Assembly (NCBI RefSeq): GCF_015680235.1
Contig: NZ_JADLJL010000004.1
Location: 1-64,000, forward strand
From: Pseudomonas guariconensis
GTDB taxonomy: Bacteria > Pseudomonadota > Gammaproteobacteria > Pseudomonadales > Pseudomonadaceae
Length of the DNA stretch: 64,000 nucleotides
Direction of reading: 5' to 3'
Of this stretch, positions 26,751-35,630 are shown piece after piece; the stretch's first letter is position 1; each line of letters begins with the position of its first letter. Under the pieces are notes generated by a model. That model saw only the letters and a list, made by a program, of their open reading frames with translations, did no database searches and had not been told where the DNA came from. A program made the translations under genes and the position numbers.

Positions 26751-28010
26751 ATGAACCTGACAGAACTCAAGCAAAAGCCGATTACCGATCTGCTGGAAAT
26801 GGCCGAACAGATGGGCATCGAAAACATGGCCCGTTCGCGCAAGCAGGACGTGATTTTCGCCCTGTTGAAGAAGCACGCGAAAAGCGGCGAAGAGATCTCG
26901 GGTGACGGCGTGCTGGAAATTCTCCAGGATGGTTTCGGTTTCCTGCGTTCGGCAGATGCGTCCTATCTGGCCGGCCCTGACGACATCTACGTCTCGCCCA
27001 GCCAGATCCGTCGCTTCAACCTGCGCACCGGCGACACCATCGTCGGCAAGATCCGCCCGCCGAAGGAAGGGGAGCGTTACTTCGCCCTGCTGAAGGTCGA
27101 CACCATCAACTTCGACCGTCCGGAAAACGCGAAGAACAAGATCCTGTTCGAGAACCTGACGCCGCTGTTCCCGAACGAACGTCTGAAGATGGAGGCCGGC
27201 AACGGTTCCACCGAAGACCTCACCGGTCGTGTCATCGACCTGTGCGCTCCGATCGGCAAAGGCCAGCGTGGCTTGATCGTCGCTCCGCCGAAAGCGGGCA
27301 AGACCATCATGCTGCAGAACATCGCGGCCAACATCACCCGTAACAACCCCGAGTGCCACCTGATCGTCCTGCTGATCGACGAGCGCCCGGAAGAAGTGAC
27401 CGAGATGCAGCGCACCGTGCGCGGTGAAGTGGTCGCCTCCACCTTCGACGAGCCGCCGACCCGCCACGTGCAGGTTGCCGAGATGGTCATCGAGAAGGCC
27501 AAGCGCCTGGTCGAGCACAAGAAGGACGTGGTCATCCTGCTCGACTCCATCACCCGTCTGGCCCGTGCCTACAACACCGTGATCCCGAGCTCCGGCAAGG
27601 TGCTGACCGGTGGTGTCGACGCCCACGCCCTGGAAAAGCCAAAGCGCTTCTTCGGTGCTGCTCGTAACATCGAGGAAGGTGGTTCGCTGACCATCATCGC
27701 CACCGCGCTGGTCGAAACCGGCTCGAAGATGGACGAAGTGATCTACGAAGAGTTCAAGGGTACCGGCAACATGGAGCTGCCGCTGGACCGTCGCATTGCC
27801 GAGAAACGCGTGTTCCCGGCCATCAACATCAACAAGTCCGGTACCCGTCGCGAAGAGCTGCTGACCGCCGACGACGAACTGCAGCGCATGTGGATTCTGC
27901 GCAAGCTGCTGCACCCGATGGACGAAGTCGCTGCCATCGAATTCCTGGTCGACAAGCTCAAGCAGACCAAGACCAACGACGAGTTCTTCCTGTCGATGAA
28001 GCGCAAGTAA
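26751..28010 (+). CDS. rho: Transcription termination factor Rho
   Basis: 419 residues, the usual length. Contains the N-terminal helical RNA-binding part ([20 protein letters not shown]), the cold-shock-like domain ([20 protein letters not shown]), Walker [10 protein letters not shown] near residue 180, Walker [15 protein letters not shown] and the secondary RNA-binding R/Q loops ([11 protein letters not shown]). Start ATG 26751. Hexameric RNA helicase acting on untranslated RNA. No frameshift or insertion. Confidence 0.97.
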   Translation: MNLTELKQKPITDLLEMAEQMGIENMARSRKQDVIFALLKKHAKSGEEISGDGVLEILQDGFGFLRSADASYLAGPDDIYVSPSQIRRFNLRTGDTIVGKIRPPKEGERYFALLKVDTINFDRPENAKNKILFENLTPLFPNERLKMEAGNGSTEDLTGRVIDLCAPIGKGQRGLIVAPPKAGKTIMLQNIAANITRNNPECHLIVLLIDERPEEVTEMQRTVRGEVVASTFDEPPTRHVQVAEMVIEKAKRLVEHKKDVVILLDSITRLARAYNTVIPSSGKVLTGGVDAHALEKPKRFFGAARNIEEGGSLTIIATALVETGSKMDEVIYEEFKGTGNMELPLDRRIAEKRVFPAININKSGTRREELLTADDELQRMWILRKLLHPMDEVAAIEFLVDKLKQTKTNDEFFLSMKRK

Positions 28011-28031
28011 GCGTTTCAAGCTGGAATTGAT

Positions 28032-28135
28032 TGGGGCTGCTTCGCAGCCCATCGCGGCGCGAGGCCGCTCCTACGGGGATCACGCCGATCCTGTAGGAGC
28101 GGGCTTTGTCCCGCGATGGGGCGCGAAGCGGCCCC
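28032..28135. repeat. REP pair between rho and ubiD
   Basis: GGGGCTGCTTCGCAGCCC hairpin plus GCGGCGCGAGGCCGCTCCTA (about 28054-28073), then TAGGAGCGGGCTTTGTCCCG (about 28094-28113) and GGGGCGCGAAGCGGCCCC. Opposed copies. Confidence 0.8.
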
Positions 28136-28218
28136 GATTCATTTTCGCCCCCAACAAAACGCCGAACGGCGCTACACTCAGCACCCCCGACCGATACGGC
28201 CAACCACGAGGCACATGC

Positions 28219-29685
28219 ATGCAGTATCGCGACTTGCGCGACTTCATCCGTGGCCTGGAACAGCGCGGTGAACTCAAGCGCATCCAGGTTCCGATCTCCC
28301 CTGTCCTGGAAATGACCGAAGTCTGCGACCGCACGCTGCGCGCCAAGGGCCCGGCACTGCTGTTCGAAAAGCCCACCGGCTTCGACATGGCGGTGCTGGG
28401 CAACCTGTTCGGCACGCCGGAGCGCGTGGCCATGGGCATGGGGGCCGAATCGGTCGATGAGTTGCGCGAAATCGGCAAGCTGCTGGCCTTCCTCAAGGAG
28501 CCAGAGCCGCCGAAGGGCTTGAAAGACGCCTGGTCCAAGTTGCCGATCTTCAAGAAGGTCGTGTCCATGGCGCCTAAAGTGGTCAAGGACGCGGTATGCC
28601 AGGAAATGGTGGTCGAAGGCGAAGACGTCGACCTCACCCAGCTGCCTATCCAGCATTGCTGGCCGGGGGACGTAGCGCCGCTGATCACCTGGGGTCTGAC
28701 CGTCACCCGCGGCCCCAACAAGGACCGCCAGAACCTGGGCATTTACCGCCAGCAGCTGATCGGCCGCAACAAGGTGATCATGCGCTGGCTGAGCCACCGC
28801 GGCGGTGCGCTGGACTACCGTGAATGGTGCGAAAAGCACCCCGGCCAACCGTTCCCCGTGGCCGTGGCCCTGGGCGCGGACCCGGCGACCATCCTCGGCG
28901 CCGTGACGCCGGTGCCTGACACCCTGTCCGAATATGCCTTCGCCGGCCTTCTGCGCGGCAACCGCACTGAACTGGTCAAGTGTCGGGGCAGCGACCTGCA
29001 GGTGCCTGCTACCGCCGAGATCATTCTCGAAGGCGTGATCCACCCGGGCGAAATGGCCCCGGAAGGCCCTTATGGCGACCACACCGGCTATTACAACGAA
29101 GTGGACAGCTTCCCGGTGTTCACCGTCGAGCGCATCACTCACCGCCAGAAGCCGATCTACCACAGCACCTACACCGGTCGTCCACCGGATGAGCCGGCGA
29201 TTCTAGGTGTGGCGCTGAACGAAGTGTTCGTGCCGATCCTGCAGAAGCAGTTCCCGGAAATCGTCGACTTCTACCTGCCGCCTGAAGGGTGCTCGTACCG
29301 AATGGCGGTGGTGACCATGAAAAAGCAGTACCCAGGCCACGCCAAGCGCGTGATGCTGGGTGTCTGGTCGTTCCTGCGACAGTTCATGTATACCAAATTC
29401 GTTATCGTCACCGACGACGACATCAACGCCCGCGACTGGAACGACGTGATCTGGGCCATCACCACGCGCATGGACCCCAAGCGTGATACGGTGATGATCG
29501 ACAACACGCCGATCGACTACCTGGACTTCGCGTCACCGGTATCGGGCCTGGGGTCGAAGATGGGCCTGGATGCCACCCACAAGTGGCCGGGCGAGACTAC
29601 ACGCGAATGGGGGCGTGCCATCGTCAAGGACGAGGCCGTCACCCGCCGTATCGATGAGCTGTGGGATCAGTTGGGAATAGATTGA
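28219..29685 (+). CDS. ubiD: UbiD, 4-hydroxy-3-polyprenylbenzoate decarboxylase
   Basis: 488 residues. Uses prenylated FMN (made by UbiX) to decarboxylate the aromatic precursor of ubiquinone. Family landmarks: [36 protein letters not shown] segment [35 protein letters not shown] and the catalytic Glu/Arg region. Start ATG 28219 with GAGG upstream. The stop overlaps the next start (TGATG), so the reductase gene is co-translated. Confidence 0.95.
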   Translation: MQYRDLRDFIRGLEQRGELKRIQVPISPVLEMTEVCDRTLRAKGPALLFEKPTGFDMAVLGNLFGTPERVAMGMGAESVDELREIGKLLAFLKEPEPPKGLKDAWSKLPIFKKVVSMAPKVVKDAVCQEMVVEGEDVDLTQLPIQHCWPGDVAPLITWGLTVTRGPNKDRQNLGIYRQQLIGRNKVIMRWLSHRGGALDYREWCEKHPGQPFPVAVALGADPATILGAVTPVPDTLSEYAFAGLLRGNRTELVKCRGSDLQVPATAEIILEGVIHPGEMAPEGPYGDHTGYYNEVDSFPVFTVERITHRQKPIYHSTYTGRPPDEPAILGVALNEVFVPILQKQFPEIVDFYLPPEGCSYRMAVVTMKKQYPGHAKRVMLGVWSFLRQFMYTKFVIVTDDDINARDWNDVIWAITTRMDPKRDTVMIDNTPIDYLDFASPVSGLGSKMGLDATHKWPGETTREWGRAIVKDEAVTRRIDELWDQLGID

Positions 29686-30653
29686 TGCAGGTAACCTTGC
29701 AGCCGTCCGGGGCGGTATTGGCGATCGAGCCCGGGGAGAGAATTCTGGACGCCGCGCGGCGCCTGGGCTACGACTGCCCGAACAGCTGCCGCAACGGCAA
29801 TTGCCACGTCTGTGCCGCCTTGCTGGTGGAAGGGCGGGTGCGCCAGGAAGGTGAAGTGCGCGACCATGGCGAGCTGTTCACCTGCATTGCCGAGCCACTG
29901 GAAGACTGCGTGCTGCTCTGGGACGGCGTACTGGCCCGGGGCGAGCTGCCGGTGCGCAAGCTGGCCTGCACCGTGAGCGAATGCGTGGAGGTCGGTGGCG
30001 ATGTCTGGCGCGTGCGCCTGCGTGCACCTGCTGGCAAGCCGCCCCGCTACCATGCCGGGCAATACCTGATGATCGAGCGCGACGGCGCCGACAAGGCCGC
30101 CTTCTCCCTGGCCTCGGCGCCTCATGGCGGGCGAGACCTGGAACTGCACGTGCTGGCGCGGGAAAACAGCGCCTTGCAGCTGTTGGCCCAATTGCGGCGC
30201 GACGGTGTCGCGCGCATCGAAATGCCGTTCGGCGACACCCATTTGGCCGAGCTGCCGGACGGGCCGCTGGTGCTGATCGCCGCGGGTACCGGCATGGGCC
30301 AGATGCACAGCCTGGTCGAGCACTGCCGTGCCCAAGGGTTCAAGCACCCGGTGCACCTCTATTGGGGGGTGCGTCGGCCCGAGGATTTCTACCAGATCGA
30401 GCATTGGGCCGAATGGCAGCGCCTGCCTAATCTGTTCTTGCATAAGGTAGTGAGCGACCTGTGCAGCTGGGAAGGGCGCTGCGGGTTGCTGCACGAGGCG
30501 GTCTGTGAAGACATCGCCGACCTGAACCAAGTGCATGTCTATGCCAGCGGCTCGCCGAACATGGTCTATGCCACCCTGGACGCGCTGGTCGAGGCGGGCA
30601 TGGACGCGCATCGCATGCGCGCCGATGTGTTTGCCTACGCCCCCCGGGGCTGA
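29685..30653 (+). CDS. 2Fe-2S ferredoxin/FAD-NAD(P)H reductase fusion
   Basis: 322 residues. N-terminal plant-type ferredoxin domain with Cys35, Cys40, Cys43 and Cys67 (NSCRNGNCHVC and LFTC) as cluster ligands, then a FAD domain (AGQYLMIERD, AAFSLASAP) and a NAD-binding domain (LVLIAAGTGMGQMHSLVEH). The layout is that of CDP-6-deoxy-hexose reductases and oxygenase reductases. Overlap with ubiD suggests electron supply to a ubiquinone-related or other redox reaction, but the partner is unknown. Confidence 0.85.
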   Translation: MQVTLQPSGAVLAIEPGERILDAARRLGYDCPNSCRNGNCHVCAALLVEGRVRQEGEVRDHGELFTCIAEPLEDCVLLWDGVLARGELPVRKLACTVSECVEVGGDVWRVRLRAPAGKPPRYHAGQYLMIERDGADKAAFSLASAPHGGRDLELHVLARENSALQLLAQLRRDGVARIEMPFGDTHLAELPDGPLVLIAAGTGMGQMHSLVEHCRAQGFKHPVHLYWGVRRPEDFYQIEHWAEWQRLPNLFLHKVVSDLCSWEGRCGLLHEAVCEDIADLNQVHVYASGSPNMVYATLDALVEAGMDAHRMRADVFAYAPRG

Positions 30654-30659
30654 AAGTAC

Positions 30660-30689
30660 ACGGCACACTGCAACGGTGTGCCGTTCTTT
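30660..30689 (+). terminator. Intrinsic terminator after ubiD-reductase
   Basis: Stem CGGCACAC (30661-30668) and GTGTGCCG (30676-30683), 7-base loop, followed by TTCTTT. Confidence 0.85.
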
Positions 30690-30929
30690 ATAACTCGAGT
30701 TGCCTGAAAGGATGATAAGGCGCTTATTATTGCTGGCGCCGTTAATAACATTCTCCGTTCACGGAACAATACCTGTCTATATTGATTCCATGGCAATCAA
30801 GTGCGGGGCGCAGGCCGTGCAAAGGGCTTGAACGCACAGTGCTTTCTGCCGTACGGTAAGTGCAGCGAAGCGCCATTGCGATACAGTGATGGCCTTCGGA
30901 AGTTTACGGGGAATCATGGCGGCAGCATC

Positions 30930-31580
30930 ATGTCGACACTTGAAAGTTCGTCCTGGCAAATAACTTACCCTCCTTCGCTGGATTTTGGGCAGCAACTGAC
31001 CCGCGATCAATTGCACCATTCAATGAAACTGACCATGTCGCGTCATGAGGGCGGGCCGGTCTGGTTGTTCGCCTATGGGTCATTGATCTGGCGGCCGGAG
31101 TGCAATTCGGTCGAGCGTCAGCGGGCCCGCGTTCATGGTTATCACCGAGGCCTGTATTTGTGGTCCCACGAGCACCGTGGCACACCGGAATGTCCTGGCT
31201 TGGTCTTCGGGTTGGACCGAGGCGGCTCGTGCAGCGGCTTTGCCTACCGTCTGGATGAAAGCAACCTGGACGATTCGTTGATGGCCCTGTGGCAGCGAGA
31301 GATGCCTTACCCCGCCTACCGGCCGCATTGGCTCAGTTGCCGGCTGAGTGATGGCAGCAAGGTCCAGGCGCTGGGCTTCGTGTTGGAGCGTCACCTGCCG
31401 TGCTATGCCGGGAATCTGCCGGACACCTTGCTCAGCCAGATCCTGGCCAGTGCCAAGGGCCGTTACGGGACGACGCGGGACTACGTCGAGCAGACCCTGA
31501 ACGCCTTGCGCAGCCACCAAATGCCCGATCGCAACCTGGAGGCGCGGTTCCGCCGGTGCCATGGCCTGCGTGAGGTGTAG
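30930..31580 (+). CDS. ChaC-like gamma-glutamylcyclotransferase
   Basis: 216 residues. The substrate loop FAYGSLIWRPE (about residues 50-60) and the LWQREMPYPAYRP segment, with a catalytic Glu, define the ChaC family, which cleaves glutathione to 5-oxoproline and Cys-Gly. ATG 30930 (MSTLESSSW) was chosen because the family homology begins soon after; its ribosome-binding site is weak. Single-gene unit after a strong terminator. The 276-base upstream gap has AT-rich sequence (TTATTATTGC, GTTAATAACATTC) but no firm promoter call. Confidence 0.82.
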   Translation: MSTLESSSWQITYPPSLDFGQQLTRDQLHHSMKLTMSRHEGGPVWLFAYGSLIWRPECNSVERQRARVHGYHRGLYLWSHEHRGTPECPGLVFGLDRGGSCSGFAYRLDESNLDDSLMALWQREMPYPAYRPHWLSCRLSDGSKVQALGFVLERHLPCYAGNLPDTLLSQILASAKGRYGTTRDYVEQTLNALRSHQMPDRNLEARFRRCHGLREV

Positions 31581-31589
31581 GCAGGTTTG

Positions 31590-31638
31590 GCCCAATCGCG
31601 GGGCAAGCCCGCTCCCACAGGGGCTGCACAGCAGCCCC
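31590..31638. repeat. REP copy between chaC and the quinone oxidoreductase
   Basis: CAATCGCGGGGCAAGCCCGC (31593-31612) with the GGGGCTGCACAGCAGCCCC hairpin (31620-31638). Located between convergent genes. Confidence 0.8.
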
Positions 31639-31642
31639 AGGC

Positions 31643-32620
31643 CTAGCGAGCCACCACCACCAATTTGCCCACCGCCTGGCGCTGCGCCAACCGCTCGATG
31701 GCCACCCCGGCTTCGGCCAACGGATACGTCTGCGATACCAGCGGCTTGAGCTTGCCCTCGGCATGCCAGGCAAACAGCTGGCGAAAATTGGCCGCATTGT
31801 CCTCGGGCTGGCGCTGGGCGAAGGCGCCCCAGAACACCCCCACCACCGCAGCGCCCTTGAGCAATGCCAGGTTCACCGGCAACTGCGGGATGGTCCCGCT
31901 GGCAAAACCCACCACCAGCAACCGCCCGTTCCAGGCCAGGCCGCGCACCGCCTGCTCGAACAGCTCACCGCCCACCGGGTCGTAGACCACATCCACGCCC
32001 TGGCCGCCGGTCAGGCGCTTGATCTCGTCCCGCAAGCTGGCCTGGCCGTAATCGATCAGCTCATCGGCTCCCGCTGCCTTGGCCACCGCGAGTTTTTCGC
32101 CGCTGCTGGCGGCGGCGATCACCCGGGCGCCCATGGCCTTGCCGATTTCCACGGCAGCCAGGCCAACGCCTCCGGATGCGCCCAGTACCAACAGGGTCTC
32201 GCCTGCCTTGAGCTGGCCACGTTGGGCCAGCGCATGCATGGAAGTGCCGTAGGTCATGCCGAAGGCCGCAGCGGTGGTGAAGTCCAGGGTGGCGGGCATC
32301 GGTAGCACGTTGTAGAAGGGCACGGCCACCTGCTCGGCGAAGGCTCCCCAGCCGGTCAGGGCCATGACCCGGTCACCGACCTTGAAACCGCCGGCCTTCT
32401 CCCCGACGGCTGCGACCACACCGGCTGCCTCGCAGCCTGGCGAGAAAGGCAGGGGCGGTTGGAACTGGTACTTGCCTTCGATGATCAAGGTATCGGGGAA
32501 GTTGACGCCCGCGGCGTGCACATCCAGCAAGATCTCGTTGCGCTTGGGCGCCGGGCTCGCCACCTCATCGAGCACCAGGTCGCGTGCCGGGCCGAGGGTC
32601 TTGCACAACACTGCTTTCAT
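31643..32620 (-). CDS. NADPH:quinone oxidoreductase-type zinc-independent dehydrogenase
   Basis: 325 residues of the medium-chain dehydrogenase family, quinone oxidoreductase branch: GVNFPDTLIIEGKYQ, GCEAAGVVAAVGE, Rossmann segment LVLGASGGVGLAAVEIGKAMGA and VVYDPVGGELFEQAV. Zinc-binding cysteines are absent. Start ATG 32620 with AAGGAA upstream. The electron acceptor is unknown. Confidence 0.85.
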   Translation of the reverse strand: MKAVLCKTLGPARDLVLDEVASPAPKRNEILLDVHAAGVNFPDTLIIEGKYQFQPPLPFSPGCEAAGVVAAVGEKAGGFKVGDRVMALTGWGAFAEQVAVPFYNVLPMPATLDFTTAAAFGMTYGTSMHALAQRGQLKAGETLLVLGASGGVGLAAVEIGKAMGARVIAAASSGEKLAVAKAAGADELIDYGQASLRDEIKRLTGGQGVDVVYDPVGGELFEQAVRGLAWNGRLLVVGFASGTIPQLPVNLALLKGAAVVGVFWGAFAQRQPEDNAANFRQLFAWHAEGKLKPLVSQTYPLAEAGVAIERLAQRQAVGKLVVVAR

Positions 32621-32777
32621 CGGGGCTATTCCTTTGCGTGCGTTGGCCGATAAGTGTAGGAGGGGCGTAGGCCAGGTCAACGAGCATGGTCCACCTTGAT
32701 GGGGTGGCATAAGCCTGGGCTTGGGTTTGATCGGTGTGCTGGGTAAGCTGGCGCCAACTGTATTGAGGAGCGAATTC

Positions 32778-33182
32778 GTGAAAGCGTGGATCTTGATGGT
32801 GCTGGCCCTGCTGTTGCCGGCCGTGGCGATGGCTGAAGAAGGCAAGGAAGGGGAGCAGAAGGTTTCCTACATCAACCTGAGCCCACCTTTCGTTGGCAAC
32901 TACGCCCTCGATGGCGGCCCCAAGCTGCGCGTGTACAAGGCCGACGTGGCCCTGCGCGTGACCGGCGACGCCGCGGCTGCCGCGGTCAAGCACCACGAGC
33001 CGCTGATCCGCAACCAACTGGTGGCACTGTTCACTCAGCAAGGGCTGGAAAACATGAGCAATGTCGAAGCCAAGGAAAAGCTGCGTCAGGAGGCGCTCAA
33101 GCAGGTGCAGCAGGTGATGGAAACCGAGGAAGGCAAGCCGATCGTCGAAGACCTGCTGTTCAATAACCTGATCGTGCAGTGA
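32778..33182 (+). CDS. FliL-like exported protein
   Basis: 134 residues starting at GTG 32778 with a strong GAGGAG site. The signal peptide is MKAWILMVLALLLPAVAMA. The body (INLSPPFVGNY, KLRVYKADVALRV, HHEPLIRNQLVALFTQQ) resembles the periplasmic FliL domain, but the usual N-terminal anchor is replaced by a cleavable signal. It is not next to flagellar genes, so a stator role is not assumed. Confidence 0.75.
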   Translation: MKAWILMVLALLLPAVAMAEEGKEGEQKVSYINLSPPFVGNYALDGGPKLRVYKADVALRVTGDAAAAAVKHHEPLIRNQLVALFTQQGLENMSNVEAKEKLRQEALKQVQQVMETEEGKPIVEDLLFNNLIVQ

Positions 33183-33261
33183 ATGGCGTTAACGATTGGT
33201 TGCCCATGAGAGCGAGTGCCGCGCGGGCGGCGCTCGATCGAAAACGCGCCACGCCATTCAC
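33179..33261. repeat. Nested inverted repeats at a convergent junction
   Basis: Outer arms GTGAATGGCGT (33179-33189) and ACGCCATTCAC (33251-33261) are perfect complements of 11 bases. Inside lies a 10-bp hairpin CGAGTGCCGC (33213-33222) and GCGGCGCTCG (33227-33236), one G-T wobble, tetraloop GCGG. The left arm includes the stop codon of the FliL-like gene. No U-tract. Probably a shared 3'-end structure. Confidence 0.6.
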
Positions 33262-33268
33262 GCCAGGC

Positions 33269-33721
33269 TCAGCGCGCCAGCGCAACAATCGCCGCCCATT
33301 GCTCGGCGGTCACCGGCATCACCGACAACCGGCTGCCTTTTTGCACCAGCGGCAGTTCGGCTAGCGCGGCTTGCTGCTTGAGCAGCCCAAGCCCCAGCAC
33401 CTGGTGGAACGTCTTCACATGGGTGACATCGACCGCGCTCCAAGGGTTTTTCTCGGCGTTGGCCTTGGCGTCGAAGTAGTGGCTATCGGGATCCAGGGCG
33501 GTCGGGTCAGGGTAGGCTGCTGTGCTGATACGGGCGATACCGGCGATTCCCGGTTGAGGGCAACTGGAGTGATAGAAGAAGAACTCATCGCCTACGCTCA
33601 TAGCGCGCAGGAAATTGCGCGCCTGGTAGTTGCGAACCCCGTCCCAGCGCGCTTGGCCGAGGTGTGCCAGGGCGTCGATGGAGAGCTCGTCGGGCTCGGA
33701 TTTCATCAGCCAATAGGCCAT
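33269..33721 (-). CDS. EVE-domain protein (PUA-like)
   Basis: 150 residues. MAYWLMKSEPDELSIDAL, WDGVRNYQARNFLRAMSVGD, FFYHSSCPQPGIAGIA and WSAVDVTHV are EVE-family signatures; the domain binds modified bases. Start ATG 33721 with AGGAG. Likely RNA/DNA modification related, but its target is unknown in this setting. Confidence 0.88.
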   Translation of the reverse strand: MAYWLMKSEPDELSIDALAHLGQARWDGVRNYQARNFLRAMSVGDEFFFYHSSCPQPGIAGIARISTAAYPDPTALDPDSHYFDAKANAEKNPWSAVDVTHVKTFHQVLGLGLLKQQAALAELPLVQKGSRLSVMPVTAEQWAAIVALAR

Positions 33722-33900
33722 GGAAACGGCTCCTGAAAATATTTGAAATAACCTGTTGCATGAAACCGACAGTCGGTTGACGTCAAGGTTTGCGTGTCGC
33801 CTCAGGTTGTCGGAAAATGCGCCGATTTTAAAGCTCGACGCTCCGGCAGCACCAAGAAGGTTGCCGAGCCTGACTGTTTGCCTTAGGGGGGCATTCATCC

Positions 33901-34047
33901 ATGAACCAACGCAAACCGGACTTGCTCTGGATCCTGGTCTTCATTTTCGGCCTGGGTGTCGTCACCACGGGTTATGCGCAGAGTTTCTGGGAGCGCAAGG
34001 CTGACGCTGCCTACCAGATGCCGTTCGAGCCGACCCAGCAGCGCTGA
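33901..34047 (+). CDS. 48-residue membrane microprotein
   Basis: Begins MNQRKPDLLWILVFIFGLGV and ends EPTQQR. One hydrophobic helix (about residues 8-25) with a short basic N-terminus, then a polar tail containing Trp and Tyr. The ribosome-binding site AGGGGGG lies 10 bases upstream. It is conserved in appearance with small Pseudomonas proteins next to fau, as I recall; I do not recognise a named family. Not a fragment of a neighbouring gene, since both ends are clean. Confidence 0.65.
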   Translation: MNQRKPDLLWILVFIFGLGVVTTGYAQSFWERKADAAYQMPFEPTQQR

Positions 34048-34065
34048 TTCTTTCGCGGGCACCGG

Positions 34066-34674
34066 TCAAGCCGGTGCCAAGTACCAGCCACGGTCCGAGA
34101 CCGTCCCCTTGAGCGGTACATCCCAACTGGCCTGGGCCAGGCGCTCTACCTTCTGGCATTCATGGGCCAGCCCCAGCAGCAGCGGTTTCTTCCACGCCTT
34201 GCGACGTGCCTGGTACGCCAGGCTGCGGTCATAGAAACCGCCCCCCATGCCTAGGCGCCCACCGACTTCATCGAAGCCGACCAACGGCAGCAGGATCAGG
34301 TCCAGCGACCAGATCGGCCGTTGGCGCTTGCGCTCGACCAGTGGTTCGGGAATACGGAAGCGGTTGGGCCGTAGCTTTTCGCCTCGCTCGAAACGCTGGA
34401 AGACCATGCGCGTGCGCGGCCAGGCATGCAGCACCGGCAGGTAGGTGCGCTTGCCGCGTCGCTGGGCCTCGCGCAGCAACAGGCGTGGGTCGATCTCGCC
34501 GTCGTTGGGCAGGTACAGGGCGATGTGCCGGGCGCGACGGAACAACGGGTGCTGGGCCAGCTGGCGGTAGAGGCCAAGAGAGGCCTGGCGTTGCTGGGCA
34601 GGTGTCAGTGCGCGGCGGGCATTGCGAAGCAGGCGGCGCAGTTGAGGGCGGGTGAGCTGCGCGGTGTCGGTCAT
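34066..34674 (-). CDS. fau: 5-formyltetrahydrofolate cyclo-ligase
   Basis: 202 residues. Converts 5-formyl-THF to 5,10-methenyl-THF with ATP. Motifs: RRLLRNARRAL, ALYLPNDGEID, and LLPLVGFDEVGGRLGMGGGFYDR near the C-terminus (the ATP-binding GRLGxGxGFYDR). Start ATG 34674. It lies directly downstream of the 6S RNA gene, as in E. coli ssrS-ygfA, and is probably read from the 6S promoter. Confidence 0.93.
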   Translation of the reverse strand: MTDTAQLTRPQLRRLLRNARRALTPAQQRQASLGLYRQLAQHPLFRRARHIALYLPNDGEIDPRLLLREAQRRGKRTYLPVLHAWPRTRMVFQRFERGEKLRPNRFRIPEPLVERKRQRPIWSLDLILLPLVGFDEVGGRLGMGGGFYDRSLAYQARRKAWKKPLLLGLAHECQKVERLAQASWDVPLKGTVSDRGWYLAPA

Positions 34675-34751
34675 GGCACGTGCGTTCCCAGGTGTACCGG
34701 CCGCCATGGCGGCCAGACGAAATTGCCCGCCGAGGGTGGCGGGCAAGCAAG

Positions 34752-34937
34752 AATTCAGGCTCCCCGATGGAACCGCTATCGGTGTAGCCCTTGAACCCGA
34801 AAGTTCAAGGTGGAGATTGCAGGGGGCGTTAAGGCTTTCCGTCGGGCGGACATGCACACCGGCCCCAGCGTGCAACCCCCGTGGTTGTGCGTATCGGCTC
34901 AGGGACATAACCGACTGGCGCATCCCCCAGGGAGTGG
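34752..34937 (-). ncRNA. ssrS: 6S RNA
   Basis: On the minus strand the segment reads CCACTCCCTGGGGGATG, TGTCCCTGAGCCGATA, GGTGTGCATGTCCGCCCGA, AAGCCTTAA, CACCTTGAACTTTCGGGTTCAAGG and CATCGGGGAGCCTG, the same ordered blocks as E. coli 6S RNA. The 5' and 3' blocks pair to form the terminal stem around the open promoter-like bubble. A TATACT -10 (34947-34942) is placed about 7 bases before the predicted start. Ends are approximate to within about 5 bases. 6S RNA sequesters sigma70 RNA polymerase in stationary phase. The gene lies between zapA and fau, the expected position. Confidence 0.9.
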
Positions 34938-34953
34938 CGCCAGTATACCAATC

Positions 34954-35271
34954 TCAGCCGATTTTGGTATCCGCGTCGTCGGACAGCGCCTGGTCGACCC
35001 GTTCCAGCAGGTCGCGTACCTGCTCGCGGGTGGTGCCGCTGGCGGCAACGTCCGGGCGCTCCTGACGGTGCAGCAGTTCGTGGGTGATGTTCAGCGCAGC
35101 CATGACCGCGATACGGTCGGCACCGATCACCTTGCCGCTGCTGCGGATCTCGCGCATCTTGCCATCCAGGTAGCGCGCGGCGCTGACCAGGTTGTTGCGT
35201 TCTTCCGGCGGGCAGATGATCGAGTATTCCTTGTCGAGGATCTGGACGGTGACGCTATTGCTTGAACTCAT
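34954..35271 (-). CDS. zapA: ZapA, FtsZ-ring associated cell division protein
   Basis: 105 residues. N-terminal beta strands (SSNSVTVQILDKEYSIICPPEE) and the conserved LVSAARYLDGKMREIR helix, then a coiled coil (MAALNITHELL). ZapA cross-links FtsZ filaments. Start ATG 35271 overlaps the upstream coiled-coil gene by 4 bases. Confidence 0.92.
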   Translation of the reverse strand: MSSSNSVTVQILDKEYSIICPPEERNNLVSAARYLDGKMREIRSSGKVIGADRIAVMAALNITHELLHRQERPDVAASGTTREQVRDLLERVDQALSDDADTKIG

Positions 35272-35486
35272 GAGTCTTGCTCCAGGGCCTTGAGGCGTAA
35301 AATCATCGACTCGACCTTGCGCCTTGCGATCTCGTTCTTTTCGATGAGGTGGGCGCGCTCCTCGCGCCAGGATTTTTCCTGAGCTACTAGGAGTGCATTT
35401 TGGCGTTTTAGTTGCTCGACACGCTCGATGAGCGATTCGAATCGGCTCATCAGTGCCTGCAGGTCGTTCTCTGGCATGGGTTGCAC
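35268..35486 (-). CDS. ZapB-like coiled-coil protein (TIGR02449)
   Basis: 72 residues, almost all coiled coil (LMSRFESLIERVEQLKRQNA, REERAHLIEKNEIARRKVES). It always accompanies zapA in Pseudomonas and matches TIGR02449; a ZapB-like bridging role is inferred. GTG 35486 has AGGGAG 8 bases upstream; ATG 35477 is the alternative. Translationally coupled to zapA. Confidence 0.8.
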   Translation of the reverse strand: MQPMPENDLQALMSRFESLIERVEQLKRQNALLVAQEKSWREERAHLIEKNEIARRKVESMILRLKALEQDS

Positions 35487-35558
35487 TCGATTCGCTCCCT
35501 CGTTGACTGCCCGGCGATCATGCCTGTTCCGGGGGCGGTACGGCCAGTGCTGATGGTC

Positions 35559-35587
35559 TTGGCGCGCCTGCCGGTGCTAGGATACAA
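35559..35587 (+). promoter_or_regulatory. Candidate promoter of the UPF0149-pepP-ubi operon
   Basis: TTGGCG (35559-35564) and GATACA (35581-35586) with 16 bases between them, about 44 bases before the first start codon. Confidence 0.4.
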
Positions 35588-35630
35588 GGTCTTCATTCTA
35601 GTCATTGCGCCGCTTGGCGCCTAGCTGCCC

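Noticed and set aside
31643..32845. Longer start of the quinone oxidoreductase gene at 32845.
   Set aside because: The extra 75 residues have no family similarity, and ATG 32620 has an AAGGAA site and the conserved N-terminus MKAVLCKTLG.
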